DNA of 64,000 nt, taken from Propionibacteriaceae bacterium. GTDB lineage: Bacteria; Actinomycetota; Actinomycetes; Propionibacteriales; Propionibacteriaceae. Below, piece after piece: positions 54,803 through 64,000 of the stretch. Below the pieces are notes generated by a model, which was not told the origin of the DNA, ran no database searches, and was given only the letters and a program-made list of their open reading frames with translations. The position numbers and the translations under genes are program-made. The DNA lies in the NCBI GenBank assembly GCA_009782785.1, contig WRIJ01000008.1, forward strand, positions 46,572 to 110,571, written 5' to 3'. Each line of letters opens with the position of its first letter. The stretch's first letter is position 1.

Positions 54803-56782
54803 TCAATCCAGCACTTCCCCGGTCGTCATATTAATGGCTTCAGGTTTCTCAGCGACAGCCTGGACGACTCCCTGAGCGAGTTTCATCCCAAACCCTGGGA
54901 CCTGAGCAATCTCTTGGGCAGTGGCTGCACGAAGTTTCTTCAAAGACGGGAAGGCCTTCATCAAGGCTTTTCGCCGTACCTCTCCAAGACCCGTCACGCA
55001 GTCGAGGAGTGACTCCGTCATCGCCCGTGAGCGCTTGGACCGGTGGAATGTAACGGCGAAACGATGGGATTCATCACGAATTCTTTGCAGGAGGTAGAGT
55101 GCTACGGAATTGCGTTTCAAAATCAGGGGAAATTCTCTGCCAGGAATCCACACTTCTTCTAGACGTTTAGCTAACCCAACCACGACAATGTGGCCAAAAC
55201 CTAGGTCATCGAGAACACGGCGAGCAATCCTGGCTTGTGCCCCAGCTCCATCGACAACAATCAGGCCCGGAGCATAGGAGAATCTCTTTGTTCGGCGAGT
55301 TGAAGCATCGACGAGTCCTTGTGGGTCTGTTGCCATGACTTCGCGCTCATCGATGAGGCGCGAGAACCGGCGGTGAAGCACCTCCCTCATAGCGCCTACG
55401 TCATCGGATTGGACTGTGGTGATCGTGAAGTGCCGGTATTCGGAGGTACGAGCGAGTCCGTCCTCGAACACGACCATGGAAGCAACAGTGTGGGCCCCCT
55501 GCACATGGGAGATGTCATAACCTTCGATCCGCAGTGGTACCTCGTCCATCTCCAACACTTGGGCGAGCTCATCAAGAGCCTGATTCCTGGTGGTGAGGTC
55601 ACTAGCTCGCCGGGTCTTATGTAGGGCAAGAGCACCTGTGGCATTAGTCTGGGCTGTCTCCGTGAGCGCCTTCTTTTTCCCGCGTTGCGGCACTTTGATT
55701 CTTACCGTGGATCCCCGAAACCCTGACAGGAATTTTTCAAGAATCAACGTGGATTCAGGAAGGCAGGGCACCAGGATTTCAGGAGGAATGATCCTCGTTC
55801 GCTCCTGTTGATCACCATCAAGGCTGGTATAGATCTGAAGAAGGAAAGCCTCAACGAGTTGGGGAAGATCCTCACTAGATTGGCCCTGATCCGAATCATC
55901 TCCCCCTGGGCGATCAGCGATCCAACCCCTCTGAGAGAGGATTCGTCCCGAGCGTACATGAAAAAGTTGAACTGCCACCTCCAAAGGATCCAGTGCGAGG
56001 GCGATCACGTCAACATCGGCTGTTTCATCCAAGACAACTGAGTTTTTCTCCATGACTCGTTGAAGGGCTTCCACCTTGTCACGAACTTTTCCTGCCTTTT
56101 CATATTCCATCGTCTCGGCATAGTCAGCCATGGATGCTTGCAGGTCTTTGATCACTGGTGCTGACTTCCCCGCTATGACCGAACAGAAATCTCGGACCAA
56201 ATTGCGATGGGCTTCCATACTGATGTGGCCGACGCAGGGGGCTGCACATTTGTCGATGTGTGCCAGGAGACAAGGTCTGCGGCTTGACCCCGCTGAGCGA
56301 AAAACTCCCGGTGCACATGATCTCATCGGGAAGACCGTGAGCAGAGTGTCGATAGAATCCCGGATTGCCCACGCATGAGCGTACGGGCCAAAATATCGCC
56401 ACCCCTTCTTATGGGTACCCCTGCCAACAAACACCCGAGGATAGTCGTCGCTCCAGGTGACACACAACCAGGGATAAGACTTATCGTCGCGGTACTTGAC
56501 ATTAAATCTAGGATCATATTCCTTGATCCAGGTGTACTCCAGCTGCAAGGCTTCGAGCTCATTGTGAACGGTCGTCCATTCGACACCCTGGGCTGTGGCA
56601 AGCATGAGGCGCGTACGCGGATGAAGGCTATGAGCATCGCGGAAATAGGAACCCAATCGTGCACGTAAAGATTTGGCTTTCCCCACATAGATCACGCGGT
56701 GATCGCCATCCCGGAAGCGGTAGACCCCTGGTGCGGTTGGAATATGGGATGTCTGGGGACTCCAACTCGGGCGATCACTCAT
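54803..56782 (-). CDS. uvrC: UvrC, excinuclease subunit C
   Basis: UvrC makes both incisions in nucleotide excision repair. N-terminal GIY-YIG domain ([29 protein letters not shown]), UVR/UvrB-interaction region ([20 protein letters not shown]), RNase H-like domain ([25 protein letters not shown]) and C-terminal HhH2 ([35 protein letters not shown]). The 659-residue length is normal. Its ATG overlaps the uvrA stop (ATGA), so both are co-translated. Confidence 0.96.
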   Translation of the reverse strand: MSDRPSWSPQTSHIPTAPGVYRFRDGDHRVIYVGKAKSLRARLGSYFRDAHSLHPRTRLMLATAQGVEWTTVHNELEALQLEYTWIKEYDPRFNVKYRDDKSYPWLCVTWSDDYPRVFVGRGTHKKGWRYFGPYAHAWAIRDSIDTLLTVFPMRSCAPGVFRSAGSSRRPCLLAHIDKCAAPCVGHISMEAHRNLVRDFCSVIAGKSAPVIKDLQASMADYAETMEYEKAGKVRDKVEALQRVMEKNSVVLDETADVDVIALALDPLEVAVQLFHVRSGRILSQRGWIADRPGGDDSDQGQSSEDLPQLVEAFLLQIYTSLDGDQQERTRIIPPEILVPCLPESTLILEKFLSGFRGSTVRIKVPQRGKKKALTETAQTNATGALALHKTRRASDLTTRNQALDELAQVLEMDEVPLRIEGYDISHVQGAHTVASMVVFEDGLARTSEYRHFTITTVQSDDVGAMREVLHRRFSRLIDEREVMATDPQGLVDASTRRTKRFSYAPGLIVVDGAGAQARIARRVLDDLGFGHIVVVGLAKRLEEVWIPGREFPLILKRNSVALYLLQRIRDESHRFAVTFHRSKRSRAMTESLLDCVTGLGEVRRKALMKAFPSLKKLRAATAQEIAQVPGFGMKLAQGVVQAVAEKPEAINMTTGEVLD

Positions 56783-59628
56783 GAGGTGATCCGCTGAACT
56801 AGAGCCGGTTTGAGATAATGCCCAGTGTAGGAGCTCGGGTCTTGAGCGACCTGTTCAGGTGTACCTTGGGCCACGATGAATCCTCCGCGTGACCCACCTT
56901 CAGGTCCAAGATCAATCACCCAGTCGGCAGTCTTAATAACATCGATGTTGTGTTCAATCACCACCACAGTGTTGCCCTGTTCCACCAGTCGATCAAGGAC
57001 CATGAGCAGTTTGCGAATATCTTCAAAATGGAGACCAGTGGTGGGTTCATCGAGAACATACATTGTTTTACCTGTGGATCGCTTCTGCAACTCGGAGGCG
57101 AGTTTCACTCGTTGAGCTTCCCCACCAGACAGTGTTGTCGCAGACTGCCCCAATCTCACATATCCGAGACCCACTTCAACCAGAGTGTTGAGATGGCGGG
57201 CTATTGATGGAATTGCAGTAAAAAACTCAGCTGCTTCCTCAATGGGCATCGCAAGCACTTCGGCAATAGTTTTGTTCTTGTAGTGCACTTCGAGAGTCTC
57301 GCGGTTGTAACGCGCCCCATGGCACACTTCGCATGGAACATACACATCAGGAAGGAAATTCATTTCAATCTTGATCGTTCCATCCCCCAAGCAGTTGTCA
57401 CACCGTCCGCCTTTGACATTGAAAGAGAACCGGCCTGGCAGATAGCCTCGTACCTTTGCTTCAGTGGTTTTAGAAAACAACGTACGAATCTTGTCGAAAA
57501 CCCCAGTGTAGGTTGCTGGATTTGATCGAGGCGTACGCCCAATCGGTGACTGATCAACGTGGATGATCTTGTCGATCGCTTCCGCCCCTTCAATACCGGT
57601 GTGTTTGCCTGGTACAGCTTTCACCGAGTAAATCCTCTTCGCCAAACCCTGATAGAGGATCGAATTAACCAGTGATGACTTGCCTGACCCTGACACCCCT
57701 GTCACAGCAATGAACAACCCCACGGGGAAAGAAACATCGATTCCTTGGAGGTTATTCTCTGTAGCACCCACCACTGTGACCATCACCTCGGTGGGTGGGC
57801 GGCGTCTATCGGGTACGGGGATGGAACGCCGACCTGCAAGATAAGCGCCAGTGAGAGACTCCTGCTGCGCGAGAAGCTCCTCGACCGTACCAGAGACCAC
57901 AACCTGCCCACCATGCTCACCAGCACCTGGGCCAATGTCCACCACCCAGTCTGCAGTGAGAATCGTGTCCTGGTCATGTTCCACCACAATGAGGGTGTTG
58001 CCCAAGTCACGAAGGCGAACCAAGGTGTCGATCAGGCGGTGGTTGTCACGCTGGTGAAGCCCGATGCTGGGTTCGTCCAAGACATACAACACCCCCATGA
58101 GACCGGAACCGATTTGGGTGGCCAAACGAATCCTTTGAGCCTCACCACCAGACAGTGTCCCTGTCGGGCGAGCCAACGCTAAATAGTCCAATCCGACATC
58201 GACCAAGAATTTCAGCCGTTCACGAATTTCTTTCTCGACCCGTTGAGCAATCGTGGCATCTCGGGTGGACAGCTTCAGATGTGTCACGTAATCCAAGCAG
58301 TCCACGATACTCATCGAGGTCACCTGGTGAATATTCTTTCCCCCTACTGTGACACCTAAAGACGCCGGCTTGAGCCGTGCCCCTTCACAAGCAGAACACG
58401 GGATTTCCCTCATGTAGGCGGCATATCTTTCCCTGGCTGAATCAGTTTCTGCTTCACTGTGGCGACGGCGAATATGGGGAATCACACCTTCGTACTTTGC
58501 TGAAAAAGTACGGGTACGCCCGAAACGATTCCTGTGACTGACATAAACCGGATCGCCAACACCATGGAGGATGATCCTGCGATGCTCATCAGATAGTTCA
58601 CCCCACGGCGTGGACATCGAGAACCCTTCTGCCTTGGCCAGCGAAGACAAGACGTGTTGGTAGTAACGTCCTATCGCTGGAGTGGACCACACCGAGATGG
58701 CATTGCGCTCCAAACTTAAGGATTCATCGAGGATGATCAGCTCAGGATCCACCTCCATCGTGGTTCCCAATCCTGAGCAGTGCGAACATGCACCCCAGGG
58801 GCCATTGAAAGAGAACTGACGCGGTTCAAGTTCATCAATCGACACATCGTGGCCCGATGGGCAGGCCATTTTTTCTGAATATCTCTTCTCTTTGTTGGGC
58901 CCGGGATCTTCGTCAACAAAGTCCACACCCACAATTCCATGGGCCAACTTGAGAGCGGTCTCCACAGAATCTGTGATGCGCTGCTTAGCATCAGGATTCG
59001 CAACAAGGCGATCGATAATGACATCGAGATCATGTTTTTTTTGCTTATCTAAGGTGGGTGGTTCTGTGAGCGAATACACCTCGCCATCGACACGGATTCG
59101 TGCATATCCAGAGGTGGCTAACTCGGTAAAGACGTCACGAAACTCACCTTTGCGTCCAGTGATGATCGGAGCAAGCACCTGGAAGCGAGTACCATCTTCG
59201 TACTCGAGAAGCCGATCGACGATCTGTTGCGGGCTCTGCCGGGAAATCTCTTGACCGCACTGTGGACAATGCGGAACCCCGATCCGGGCAAACAAGAGAC
59301 GAAAATAGTCATACACCTCGGTGATCGTTCCCACTGTTGATCGAGGATTCTTTGACGTCGATTTCTGGTCGATCGATACTGCTGGAGATAGTCCCTCAAT
59401 GAAATCCACATCCGGTTTATCCATTTGCCCAATGAACATTCGTGCGTACGCGCTCAGCGACTCGACATACCTGCGCTGGCCTTCAGCAAAAATCGTGTCA
59501 AAAGCTAAAGATGATTTCCCCGAACCACTCAGTCCAGTGAAGACAATCAGTGAGTCTCGGGGCAGGTCGAGGGAAACATTGGCGAGGTTATGCTCCCTTG
59601 CCCCTTTGATGATCAGACGATTGTGCAC
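56779..59628 (-). CDS. uvrA: UvrA, excinuclease ATPase subunit A
   Basis: UvrA detects bulky DNA lesions and loads UvrB. Two ABC modules ([45 protein letters not shown]), zinc-finger Cys sets (CPQCGQEIS; CEACxG-type blocks [24 protein letters not shown]), and [12 protein letters not shown] and [12 protein letters not shown] signatures are visible. I chose GTG 59628 (residues [13 protein letters not shown]) because it aligns with the family start and has TATGAT 6 nt upstream for a leaderless mRNA; ATG 59667 is the alternative. Length is 949 residues. A LexA-type box lies upstream. Confidence 0.95.
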   Translation of the reverse strand: MHNRLIIKGAREHNLANVSLDLPRDSLIVFTGLSGSGKSSLAFDTIFAEGQRRYVESLSAYARMFIGQMDKPDVDFIEGLSPAVSIDQKSTSKNPRSTVGTITEVYDYFRLLFARIGVPHCPQCGQEISRQSPQQIVDRLLEYEDGTRFQVLAPIITGRKGEFRDVFTELATSGYARIRVDGEVYSLTEPPTLDKQKKHDLDVIIDRLVANPDAKQRITDSVETALKLAHGIVGVDFVDEDPGPNKEKRYSEKMACPSGHDVSIDELEPRQFSFNGPWGACSHCSGLGTTMEVDPELIILDESLSLERNAISVWSTPAIGRYYQHVLSSLAKAEGFSMSTPWGELSDEHRRIILHGVGDPVYVSHRNRFGRTRTFSAKYEGVIPHIRRRHSEAETDSARERYAAYMREIPCSACEGARLKPASLGVTVGGKNIHQVTSMSIVDCLDYVTHLKLSTRDATIAQRVEKEIRERLKFLVDVGLDYLALARPTGTLSGGEAQRIRLATQIGSGLMGVLYVLDEPSIGLHQRDNHRLIDTLVRLRDLGNTLIVVEHDQDTILTADWVVDIGPGAGEHGGQVVVSGTVEELLAQQESLTGAYLAGRRSIPVPDRRRPPTEVMVTVVGATENNLQGIDVSFPVGLFIAVTGVSGSGKSSLVNSILYQGLAKRIYSVKAVPGKHTGIEGAEAIDKIIHVDQSPIGRTPRSNPATYTGVFDKIRTLFSKTTEAKVRGYLPGRFSFNVKGGRCDNCLGDGTIKIEMNFLPDVYVPCEVCHGARYNRETLEVHYKNKTIAEVLAMPIEEAAEFFTAIPSIARHLNTLVEVGLGYVRLGQSATTLSGGEAQRVKLASELQKRSTGKTMYVLDEPTTGLHFEDIRKLLMVLDRLVEQGNTVVVIEHNIDVIKTADWVIDLGPEGGSRGGFIVAQGTPEQVAQDPSSYTGHYLKPALVQRITS

Positions 59629-59669
59629 ATCGCCATCATAGTTGCCACCAAGAGAATAGCTCTGCATAT

Positions 59670-59685
59670 TCGAACATGTGTCCGA
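59670..59685 (-). promoter_or_regulatory. LexA-type SOS box upstream of uvrA
   Basis: TCGAACATGTGTCCGA matches the actinobacterial and Bacillus-type SOS box TCGAAC-N4-GTTCGA with one mismatch. It lies just upstream of the uvrA promoter region inferred from TATGAT at 59635-59640. UvrA is a classical SOS gene. No similar box was seen upstream of uvrB. Confidence 0.6.
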
Positions 59686-59761
59686 TACTTTCCAACTCGG
59701 GTTCTCACCTACTGATCATCTGGAGGTGGGTTCGCACTCAGGGGGGTTTTCGTCATAGGTT

Positions 59762-60484
59762 ATGGACGTGAAGTTTCCTGGTGGGATCAAAGAATCCCTG
59801 ACCCAATGGCGAAGAGAGCTCACCTCATCAACTCAACGGTTGCTCGGTGACACTATTGGGTTAAGTGACAATGACTGGAGGGGCCCTTCTCTCCTACCTG
59901 GTTGGTCGCGGGCCCACGTCAGCGCCCATCTCGCCTACCACGGTGAGTGCCTGACCCGCATGGCGGCTAGGTTGGTTGAAACTCAAGAATCCGTGACGTG
60001 GAATTGCTCCTACGCCGATGATGACCTGTGGGTGAAAGCTCAACGCAACTCCCTGGCCCTGACCGAGGACTTGGATGAATCCTGTGCTGCAGTATCGAAG
60101 GCCCTCGATTCCATCACCCCAGCCCTATGGGCGAGGACCGTACGAACCTCCCATGGAGAATTGCCCGCAAGCGCCATGGTTCTCAATCGAATTAACGAAG
60201 TCGTCGTTCACCATGTTGATATGCAACTGGGTGTGGACTTTACTGACCTGTTACCTGCTCTGGTGAGACTGCTTCTTCAATGGAATGTTTTCCGATCAAC
60301 GCCACGGTTCAGTGAAGTGGAGCTCACCATGATCACTGATGAAGGGCTAACCCTCACCGTGGGACAAGGGACACCTATGACTGTACGAGGTAGCGAAGCG
60401 AACCTCCTAGGCTGGATCACTGGTCGCAAACTTTCCACAGCTATTCTCGGAGCTGAGCAACTCGATTTGCGCCATCCGGTCTAG
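59762..60484 (+). CDS. DinB-fold maleylpyruvate isomerase-like protein
   Basis: This 240-residue protein has the DinB/mycothiol-dependent maleylpyruvate isomerase fold: an N-terminal helix with LPGWSRAHVSAHLAYHGECLTRM (metal-binding His), NRINEVVVHHVDMQLGVDFTDL (His pair), then a C-terminal SCP2-like domain (LTVGQGTPMTVRGSEANLLGWITGR). Known members use mycothiol as cofactor; the substrate here is unknown. The start may be ATG 59762 or GTG 59768; TAGGTT lies 6 nt before the latter. It is divergent from uvrA and convergent with terC, their stops overlapping by 4 nt. Confidence 0.82.
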   Translation: MDVKFPGGIKESLTQWRRELTSSTQRLLGDTIGLSDNDWRGPSLLPGWSRAHVSAHLAYHGECLTRMAARLVETQESVTWNCSYADDDLWVKAQRNSLALTEDLDESCAAVSKALDSITPALWARTVRTSHGELPASAMVLNRINEVVVHHVDMQLGVDFTDLLPALVRLLLQWNVFRSTPRFSEVELTMITDEGLTLTVGQGTPMTVRGSEANLLGWITGRKLSTAILGAEQLDLRHPV

Positions 60485-61467
60485 TCTTTGCCCTCTCCAC
60501 GATCGGGGTGGATTTCATTCGAATCCATCCAGGAGGTGGCCATCAAACTGGCAATGGTTGTCACCAGCAGGGTGGCAATGATCACCACGAGTGAGACCAC
60601 GAGCGGCACCTCCCAGGCAAGGAACCCATAGTGGTGCAAAGCGTGGAGGATGAGTTTGACCCCAATGAAAGCCAACACGACCGAGAGCCCAACAGAGAGA
60701 TAACGCAACCTCTTGAGCAAACCACCAATGAGGAAATACAACTGCCTCAGACCCATGAGAGCAAAAACATTAGCTGTGAAGACCAGGTACGGCTCCTGAG
60801 TGAGTCCATAAATCGCTGGAATCGAATCAAAAGCAAACAACAGATCCGTACTGCCTAAAGCGATGATGACAAAGAACATCGGTGTCATCACCTTGTGGCC
60901 ATCGAGAGAGATCCTCAACTTTTTGCCGTGGAATTCGTCTGCAATAGTGAACTTTTTTCGCACCCACCTCATCATGAGGTTGTCTCTGACTTCCTGAGTG
61001 CGATCCTGGTTGAAGTATTCACGAAAGAGACCCAGAGCTGTGTAGAGCAGAAAAACTCCAAAGATGAAGAAGACCCAAGCGAAGGCTTCAATGGCAGCTG
61101 CACCCGCAGCAATAAACACTCCCCTGAACACTAGTGCCAGCATGATTCCAACCATCAAAGCGTACTGTTGAAGCTGGCGAGGAACCCTCATTCTCGCCAT
61201 GATGATGATGAAAATGAAAAGGTTATCGATCGATAGGGAATACTCGGTGATCCAACCAGCAATGAATTCACCAGAAAATCGTGCACCCCACCGCAACCCA
61301 ACAAACCCAGCAAAGGCTAGCGCTCCACTGATATAGAGACTGATGGCAATGACACATTCCCGGGTGGATGGCTCATGGGGTTTTCGGCCAATGACTAAGA
61401 CATCAAAGGCAAGGATGGCGATCAGAACTAACAGGGTGACAATCCACGCGACATGACCGACATCCAT
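60481..61467 (-). CDS. TerC-family integral membrane protein
   Basis: This 328-residue protein belongs to the TerC/Alx family, members of which move or sense metal ions (Mn2+ efflux) and help metalloprotein export. Nine or so helices are predicted. Conserved acidic motifs within the membrane are visible in WITEYSLSIDNLFIFIIIM and GSTDLLFAFDSIPAIYGLTQ, the latter with the usual D-S/A-I-P-A. AAAGGG precedes the ATG. I looked upstream for a yybP-ykoY manganese riboswitch and did not see one. It lies between uvrB and the DinB-like gene. Confidence 0.9.
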   Translation of the reverse strand: MDVGHVAWIVTLLVLIAILAFDVLVIGRKPHEPSTRECVIAISLYISGALAFAGFVGLRWGARFSGEFIAGWITEYSLSIDNLFIFIIIMARMRVPRQLQQYALMVGIMLALVFRGVFIAAGAAAIEAFAWVFFIFGVFLLYTALGLFREYFNQDRTQEVRDNLMMRWVRKKFTIADEFHGKKLRISLDGHKVMTPMFFVIIALGSTDLLFAFDSIPAIYGLTQEPYLVFTANVFALMGLRQLYFLIGGLLKRLRYLSVGLSVVLAFIGVKLILHALHHYGFLAWEVPLVVSLVVIIATLLVTTIASLMATSWMDSNEIHPDRGEGKD

Positions 61468-61535
61468 GGGACCCTTTCACCTAGATGGCTTCCATTTTAC
61501 CTTACGCTGCGAGGTTACCCAGGAGAAACCACAAA

Positions 61536-63596
61536 CTATTTCTGGCCAGCCACCATGGCTCGATATTCTTTCTTCAAGTCCGCCACTTCATCGCGTAAAC
61601 GCGCGGCCACCTCAAACTGGAGATCGGCTGCAGCGCTATGCATGTGTTCAGTCAACTCTTGAATGAGATTCGCTAATTCTTCTTGGGGGAGATTTACCGG
61701 GCGATGCGGTGATCCGCCAACGGCCACACCAGTAGATGATCGAGGATGATCGATCGTGTCGCCATCTTCTCGTGACAACATCTCAGTGATGTCAGCAATC
61801 TTCTTGCGTAGAGGCTGGGGATCAATCCCGTGGGCAGTGTTGTAGGCAACCTGCTTAGCTCGACGCCGATTGGTTTCATCAATCGCTGTCTTCATCGAAT
61901 CTGTGACGGAATCTGCATACATGTGGACTTGCCCACTGACATGGCGAGCAGCACGCCCGATCGTTTGAATCAAGGATCTTTGTGACCGCAGGAATCCTTG
62001 TTTGTCAGCATCCAGGATCGCCACGAGGGAGACCTCGGGAAGATCAAGACCTTCCCGCAGCAGATTGATGCCGACCAGGACGTCGTACTCCCCCATGCGA
62101 AGTTCTCTCAAAAGATCGAGTCGACGAAGAGTATCGATGTCGGAATGCAAGTATCGGGTACGAATGTCGTGGTTGAGAAAATAGTCAGTGAGATCCTCAG
62201 CCATCTTTTTCGTCAACGTTGTCACGAGAACTCGCTCATCGCGCTCAGCTCGTGCCCGGATCTCACCCATGAGGTCGTCCACCTGCCCACTGGTTGGTTT
62301 GACGATAATTTCAGGATCTACTAATCCTGTGGGTCTAATCAGTAGTTCCACCGGAGTGGGGTCCTTGGCTAACTCATACGGCCCTGGTGTGGCCGACAGA
62401 TAGACTGTTTGGTCGATTCGTTCCAGGAACTCCTCCCACCGTAGCGGGCGATTGTCGAGTGCTGACGGCAGTCGAAAGCCGTGTTCCACCAACGTACGTT
62501 TGCGTGACATATCCCCTTCGTACATTCCACCAATTTGGGGCACACCCACATGGGATTCATCCATCACGAGAAGGAAATCTTGCGCGAAATAATCGAGTAA
62601 GCAATTCGGAGCGGATCCAGGTGGGCGACCATCGATATGGCGCGAATAGTTTTCGATCCCTGAGCAGGTGCCCACAGTACGAATCATCTCAATGTCATAA
62701 CCGGTTCTCATCTCGAGACGTTGTGCTTCGAGTAGTTTGTTCTGTTCTCGTAGTTCCACCAAGCGCTCTTGGAGTTCTTGTTCGATGCCACGGATGGCTT
62801 CTTCCATACGCTCTGGGGATGCTGTGTATTGGGTGGCTGGAAACACATGGAGAACCTGATCTTTGGTGATCATATCCCCGGTGAGCGGATTCATTGTGGC
62901 CAATGTTTCAATCTCGTCGCCGAAAAACTCCACCCTCCAGGCACTTTGCTCATACATGGGGAAGATTTCCACCGTGTCCCCACGTACCCGAAAAGTACCT
63001 CGGTTTCCTGCCATGTCATTGCGAACGTACTGAATGTCGACCAGTCTTCTCAGCAGTGCGTCCCTGCCGACATTCTCACCCACGTGCAAGGTGATGGCCT
63101 GGTCAACGAATTCCTGCGGAGTTCCGAGCCCGTAAATTGCTGAAACCGAGGCAACCACGATGCAATCGCGACGAGTGAGTAAAGAGAAAGTCGCGTGGTA
63201 GCGCAGTCGTTCCACCTCTTCATTGAGTGACGAATCCTTCTCAATATAGGTGTCCGATTGGGGGATATACGCTTCTGGTTGATAGTAGTCGTAGTAGGAA
63301 ACAAAATATTCCACAGCATTATCGGGGAAGAAATTGCGCAGTTCTTGAGCAAACTGAGCTGCCAGTGTCTTATTGGGCTGCATGATCAACATGGGGCGTT
63401 GCAGCCGCTCCGCGAGCCAAGCAATGGTGGCCGTCTTGCCTGTACCCGTGGCCCCCAAGAGCACAACATCTTTTTCCCCAGCTCGAAGGCGGGACTCTAA
63501 GGCATCAATAGCTTCAGGTTGATCGCCACTGGGTTCGAAGTCAGCATGGACAACGAAAGGAGCAACAGTACGTTCTAGGTCAGTGATCGGTCGCAT
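61536..63596 (-). CDS. uvrB: UvrB, excinuclease subunit B
   Basis: UvrB is the helicase-like damage verifier of nucleotide excision repair. Walker [17 protein letters not shown]; beta-hairpin [36 protein letters not shown]; helicase motif [65 protein letters not shown]-terminal UVR domain [35 protein letters not shown]. Length is 686 residues. The start ATG 63596 has no ribosome site; TAGCGT lies 6 nt before it. It is a single-gene unit near uvrA and uvrC. Confidence 0.96.
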   Translation of the reverse strand: MRPITDLERTVAPFVVHADFEPSGDQPEAIDALESRLRAGEKDVVLLGATGTGKTATIAWLAERLQRPMLIMQPNKTLAAQFAQELRNFFPDNAVEYFVSYYDYYQPEAYIPQSDTYIEKDSSLNEEVERLRYHATFSLLTRRDCIVVASVSAIYGLGTPQEFVDQAITLHVGENVGRDALLRRLVDIQYVRNDMAGNRGTFRVRGDTVEIFPMYEQSAWRVEFFGDEIETLATMNPLTGDMITKDQVLHVFPATQYTASPERMEEAIRGIEQELQERLVELREQNKLLEAQRLEMRTGYDIEMIRTVGTCSGIENYSRHIDGRPPGSAPNCLLDYFAQDFLLVMDESHVGVPQIGGMYEGDMSRKRTLVEHGFRLPSALDNRPLRWEEFLERIDQTVYLSATPGPYELAKDPTPVELLIRPTGLVDPEIIVKPTSGQVDDLMGEIRARAERDERVLVTTLTKKMAEDLTDYFLNHDIRTRYLHSDIDTLRRLDLLRELRMGEYDVLVGINLLREGLDLPEVSLVAILDADKQGFLRSQRSLIQTIGRAARHVSGQVHMYADSVTDSMKTAIDETNRRRAKQVAYNTAHGIDPQPLRKKIADITEMLSREDGDTIDHPRSSTGVAVGGSPHRPVNLPQEELANLIQELTEHMHSAAADLQFEVAARLRDEVADLKKEYRAMVAGQK

Positions 63597-63774
63597 AGTT
63601 CTACGCTACTCCAGTCCACTGACAAAAAGGTTCACCTCACACCGACCGATGTCACCCCAACCCCGAGGTGGATGTGGTTTCTGGATCTAGATACTGCAAT
63701 CGCCACGTTGTTGGCCGTCGGCTATTGATGTTCACCACTGACAGACTCCGTGTCGTGGTTCATGGCTTGTCTGG

Positions 63775-63960
63775 ATTCCGCGAGTCGCTTCGCTCCGCGG
63801 AATGACCCAACCCGTGTCACCCTGCGGAGCCCGACTCGCTGTGTGCACAATAACGGGGGTGAGTATGCACACTTTCTCCGTGTCACCCTGCGGAGCACTG
63901 CGAGTCGCCCTAGCGGGCTCCGCAGCACCACGACGCAGGTTGAGCGGAGAGTGCGCTTGC
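63775..63960. repeat. Cluster of short palindromic repeats (REP-like) in the gap before uvrB
   Basis: This 404-bp gap (63597-64000) has no credible gene. It contains three copies of an imperfect palindromic module built from GCGAGTCGC and GCTCCGC (63779-63800, reversed at 63823-63840, and 63898-63925). An exact 19-bp direct repeat CCGTGTCACCCTGCGGAGC occurs at 63812-63830 and 63878-63896. The stem ATTCCGCG/CGCGGAAT is at 63775-63782 and 63796-63803, and the hairpin GTGCGC-TT-GCGCAC near 63951. These look like repetitive extragenic palindromes; more copies may lie beyond the window. Confidence 0.6.
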
Positions 63961-64000
63961 GCACTATCCCGAAACCAAGGAAGTGGTTGACGAACGAAGT

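Noticed and set aside
61468..61535. A manganese (yybP-ykoY) riboswitch before terC
   Set aside because: The gap is too short and lacks the conserved loops.
63722..63990. Two short open frames on opposite strands in the terminal gap
   Set aside because: They lie over palindromic repeats, have odd composition (repeated RRVTR) and no ribosome site.

Overview
This is a compact stretch of core chromosome from an actinomycete (Actinomycetota). The evidence is the combination of RbpA, WhiA, a DLW-39 microprotein, paired ClpP1/ClpP2, a mycothiol-dependent maleylpyruvate isomerase-like protein, SufR-SufBDCSU-SufT, and the blocks rplM-rpsI-glmM-coaA-glmS and whiA-yvcK-rapZ-uvrC-uvrA. G+C looks moderate (low to mid 50s % by eye). 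The order Propionibacteriales is plausible but not proven. I see no insertion sequence, prophage, CRISPR array, tRNA or rRNA. Only one gene-free stretch exceeds 300 bp (63597-64000); it holds a cluster of short palindromic repeats.

Layout. 1-1779: end of a metallophosphoesterase and a GT87-type membrane glycosyltransferase, closed by a hairpin shared with clpX. 1805-6683: clpX, clpP2, clpP1, trigger factor and a compact sigma-70 family factor (minus strand). 6853-12946: dnaG, dgt, dusB, glyS and a small lipoprotein. 13149-16267: a zinc-uptake operon (znuA-znuC-znuB-zur) whose promoter carries a Zur-type operator. 16264-22307: nnrD, glmS, coaA, glmM, rpsI and rplM, joining cell-wall precursor, cofactor and ribosome genes. 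22406-25617: a 918-residue DUF2339-like membrane protein coupled to an XRE regulator.

25769-33481 is the most unusual region. It encodes an oligopeptide-type ABC importer in which one permease is fused to one ATPase, and the second ATPase is fused to a serine hydrolase of the beta-lactamase/D-peptidase (S12-like) family. A dipeptide epimerase of the L-Ala-D/L-Glu epimerase type follows. I read this as an uptake-and-processing line for peptidoglycan-derived or other D-amino-acid peptides, with a peptidase tethered to the cytoplasmic face of its importer. A large inverted repeat lies between the importer and the divergent XRE gene.

33563-41096: a tandem-LytM secreted protein, def, xerC, an ABC ATPase, a lipoprotein, an ABC-F ATPase, DLW-39, and a secreted protein with three InlB-type repeats and a C39-like papain-fold domain. 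41118-47161: the Fe-S assembly operon sufR-B-D-C-S-U-T. 47316-54772: a degenerate 6-phosphogluconolactonase-like protein, rbpA, secG, the glycolytic operon gap-pgk-tpiA, and whiA-yvcK-rapZ. 54803-63596: uvrC, uvrA (with a LexA-type box), a DinB-fold protein, terC and uvrB.

Many genes overlap by 4-14 nt (ATGA or GTGA junctions) and three convergent pairs overlap at their stops. Several first genes have no Shine-Dalgarno sequence but a TANNNT or GATAAT box 6-7 nt before the start codon, which suggests frequent leaderless mRNAs.
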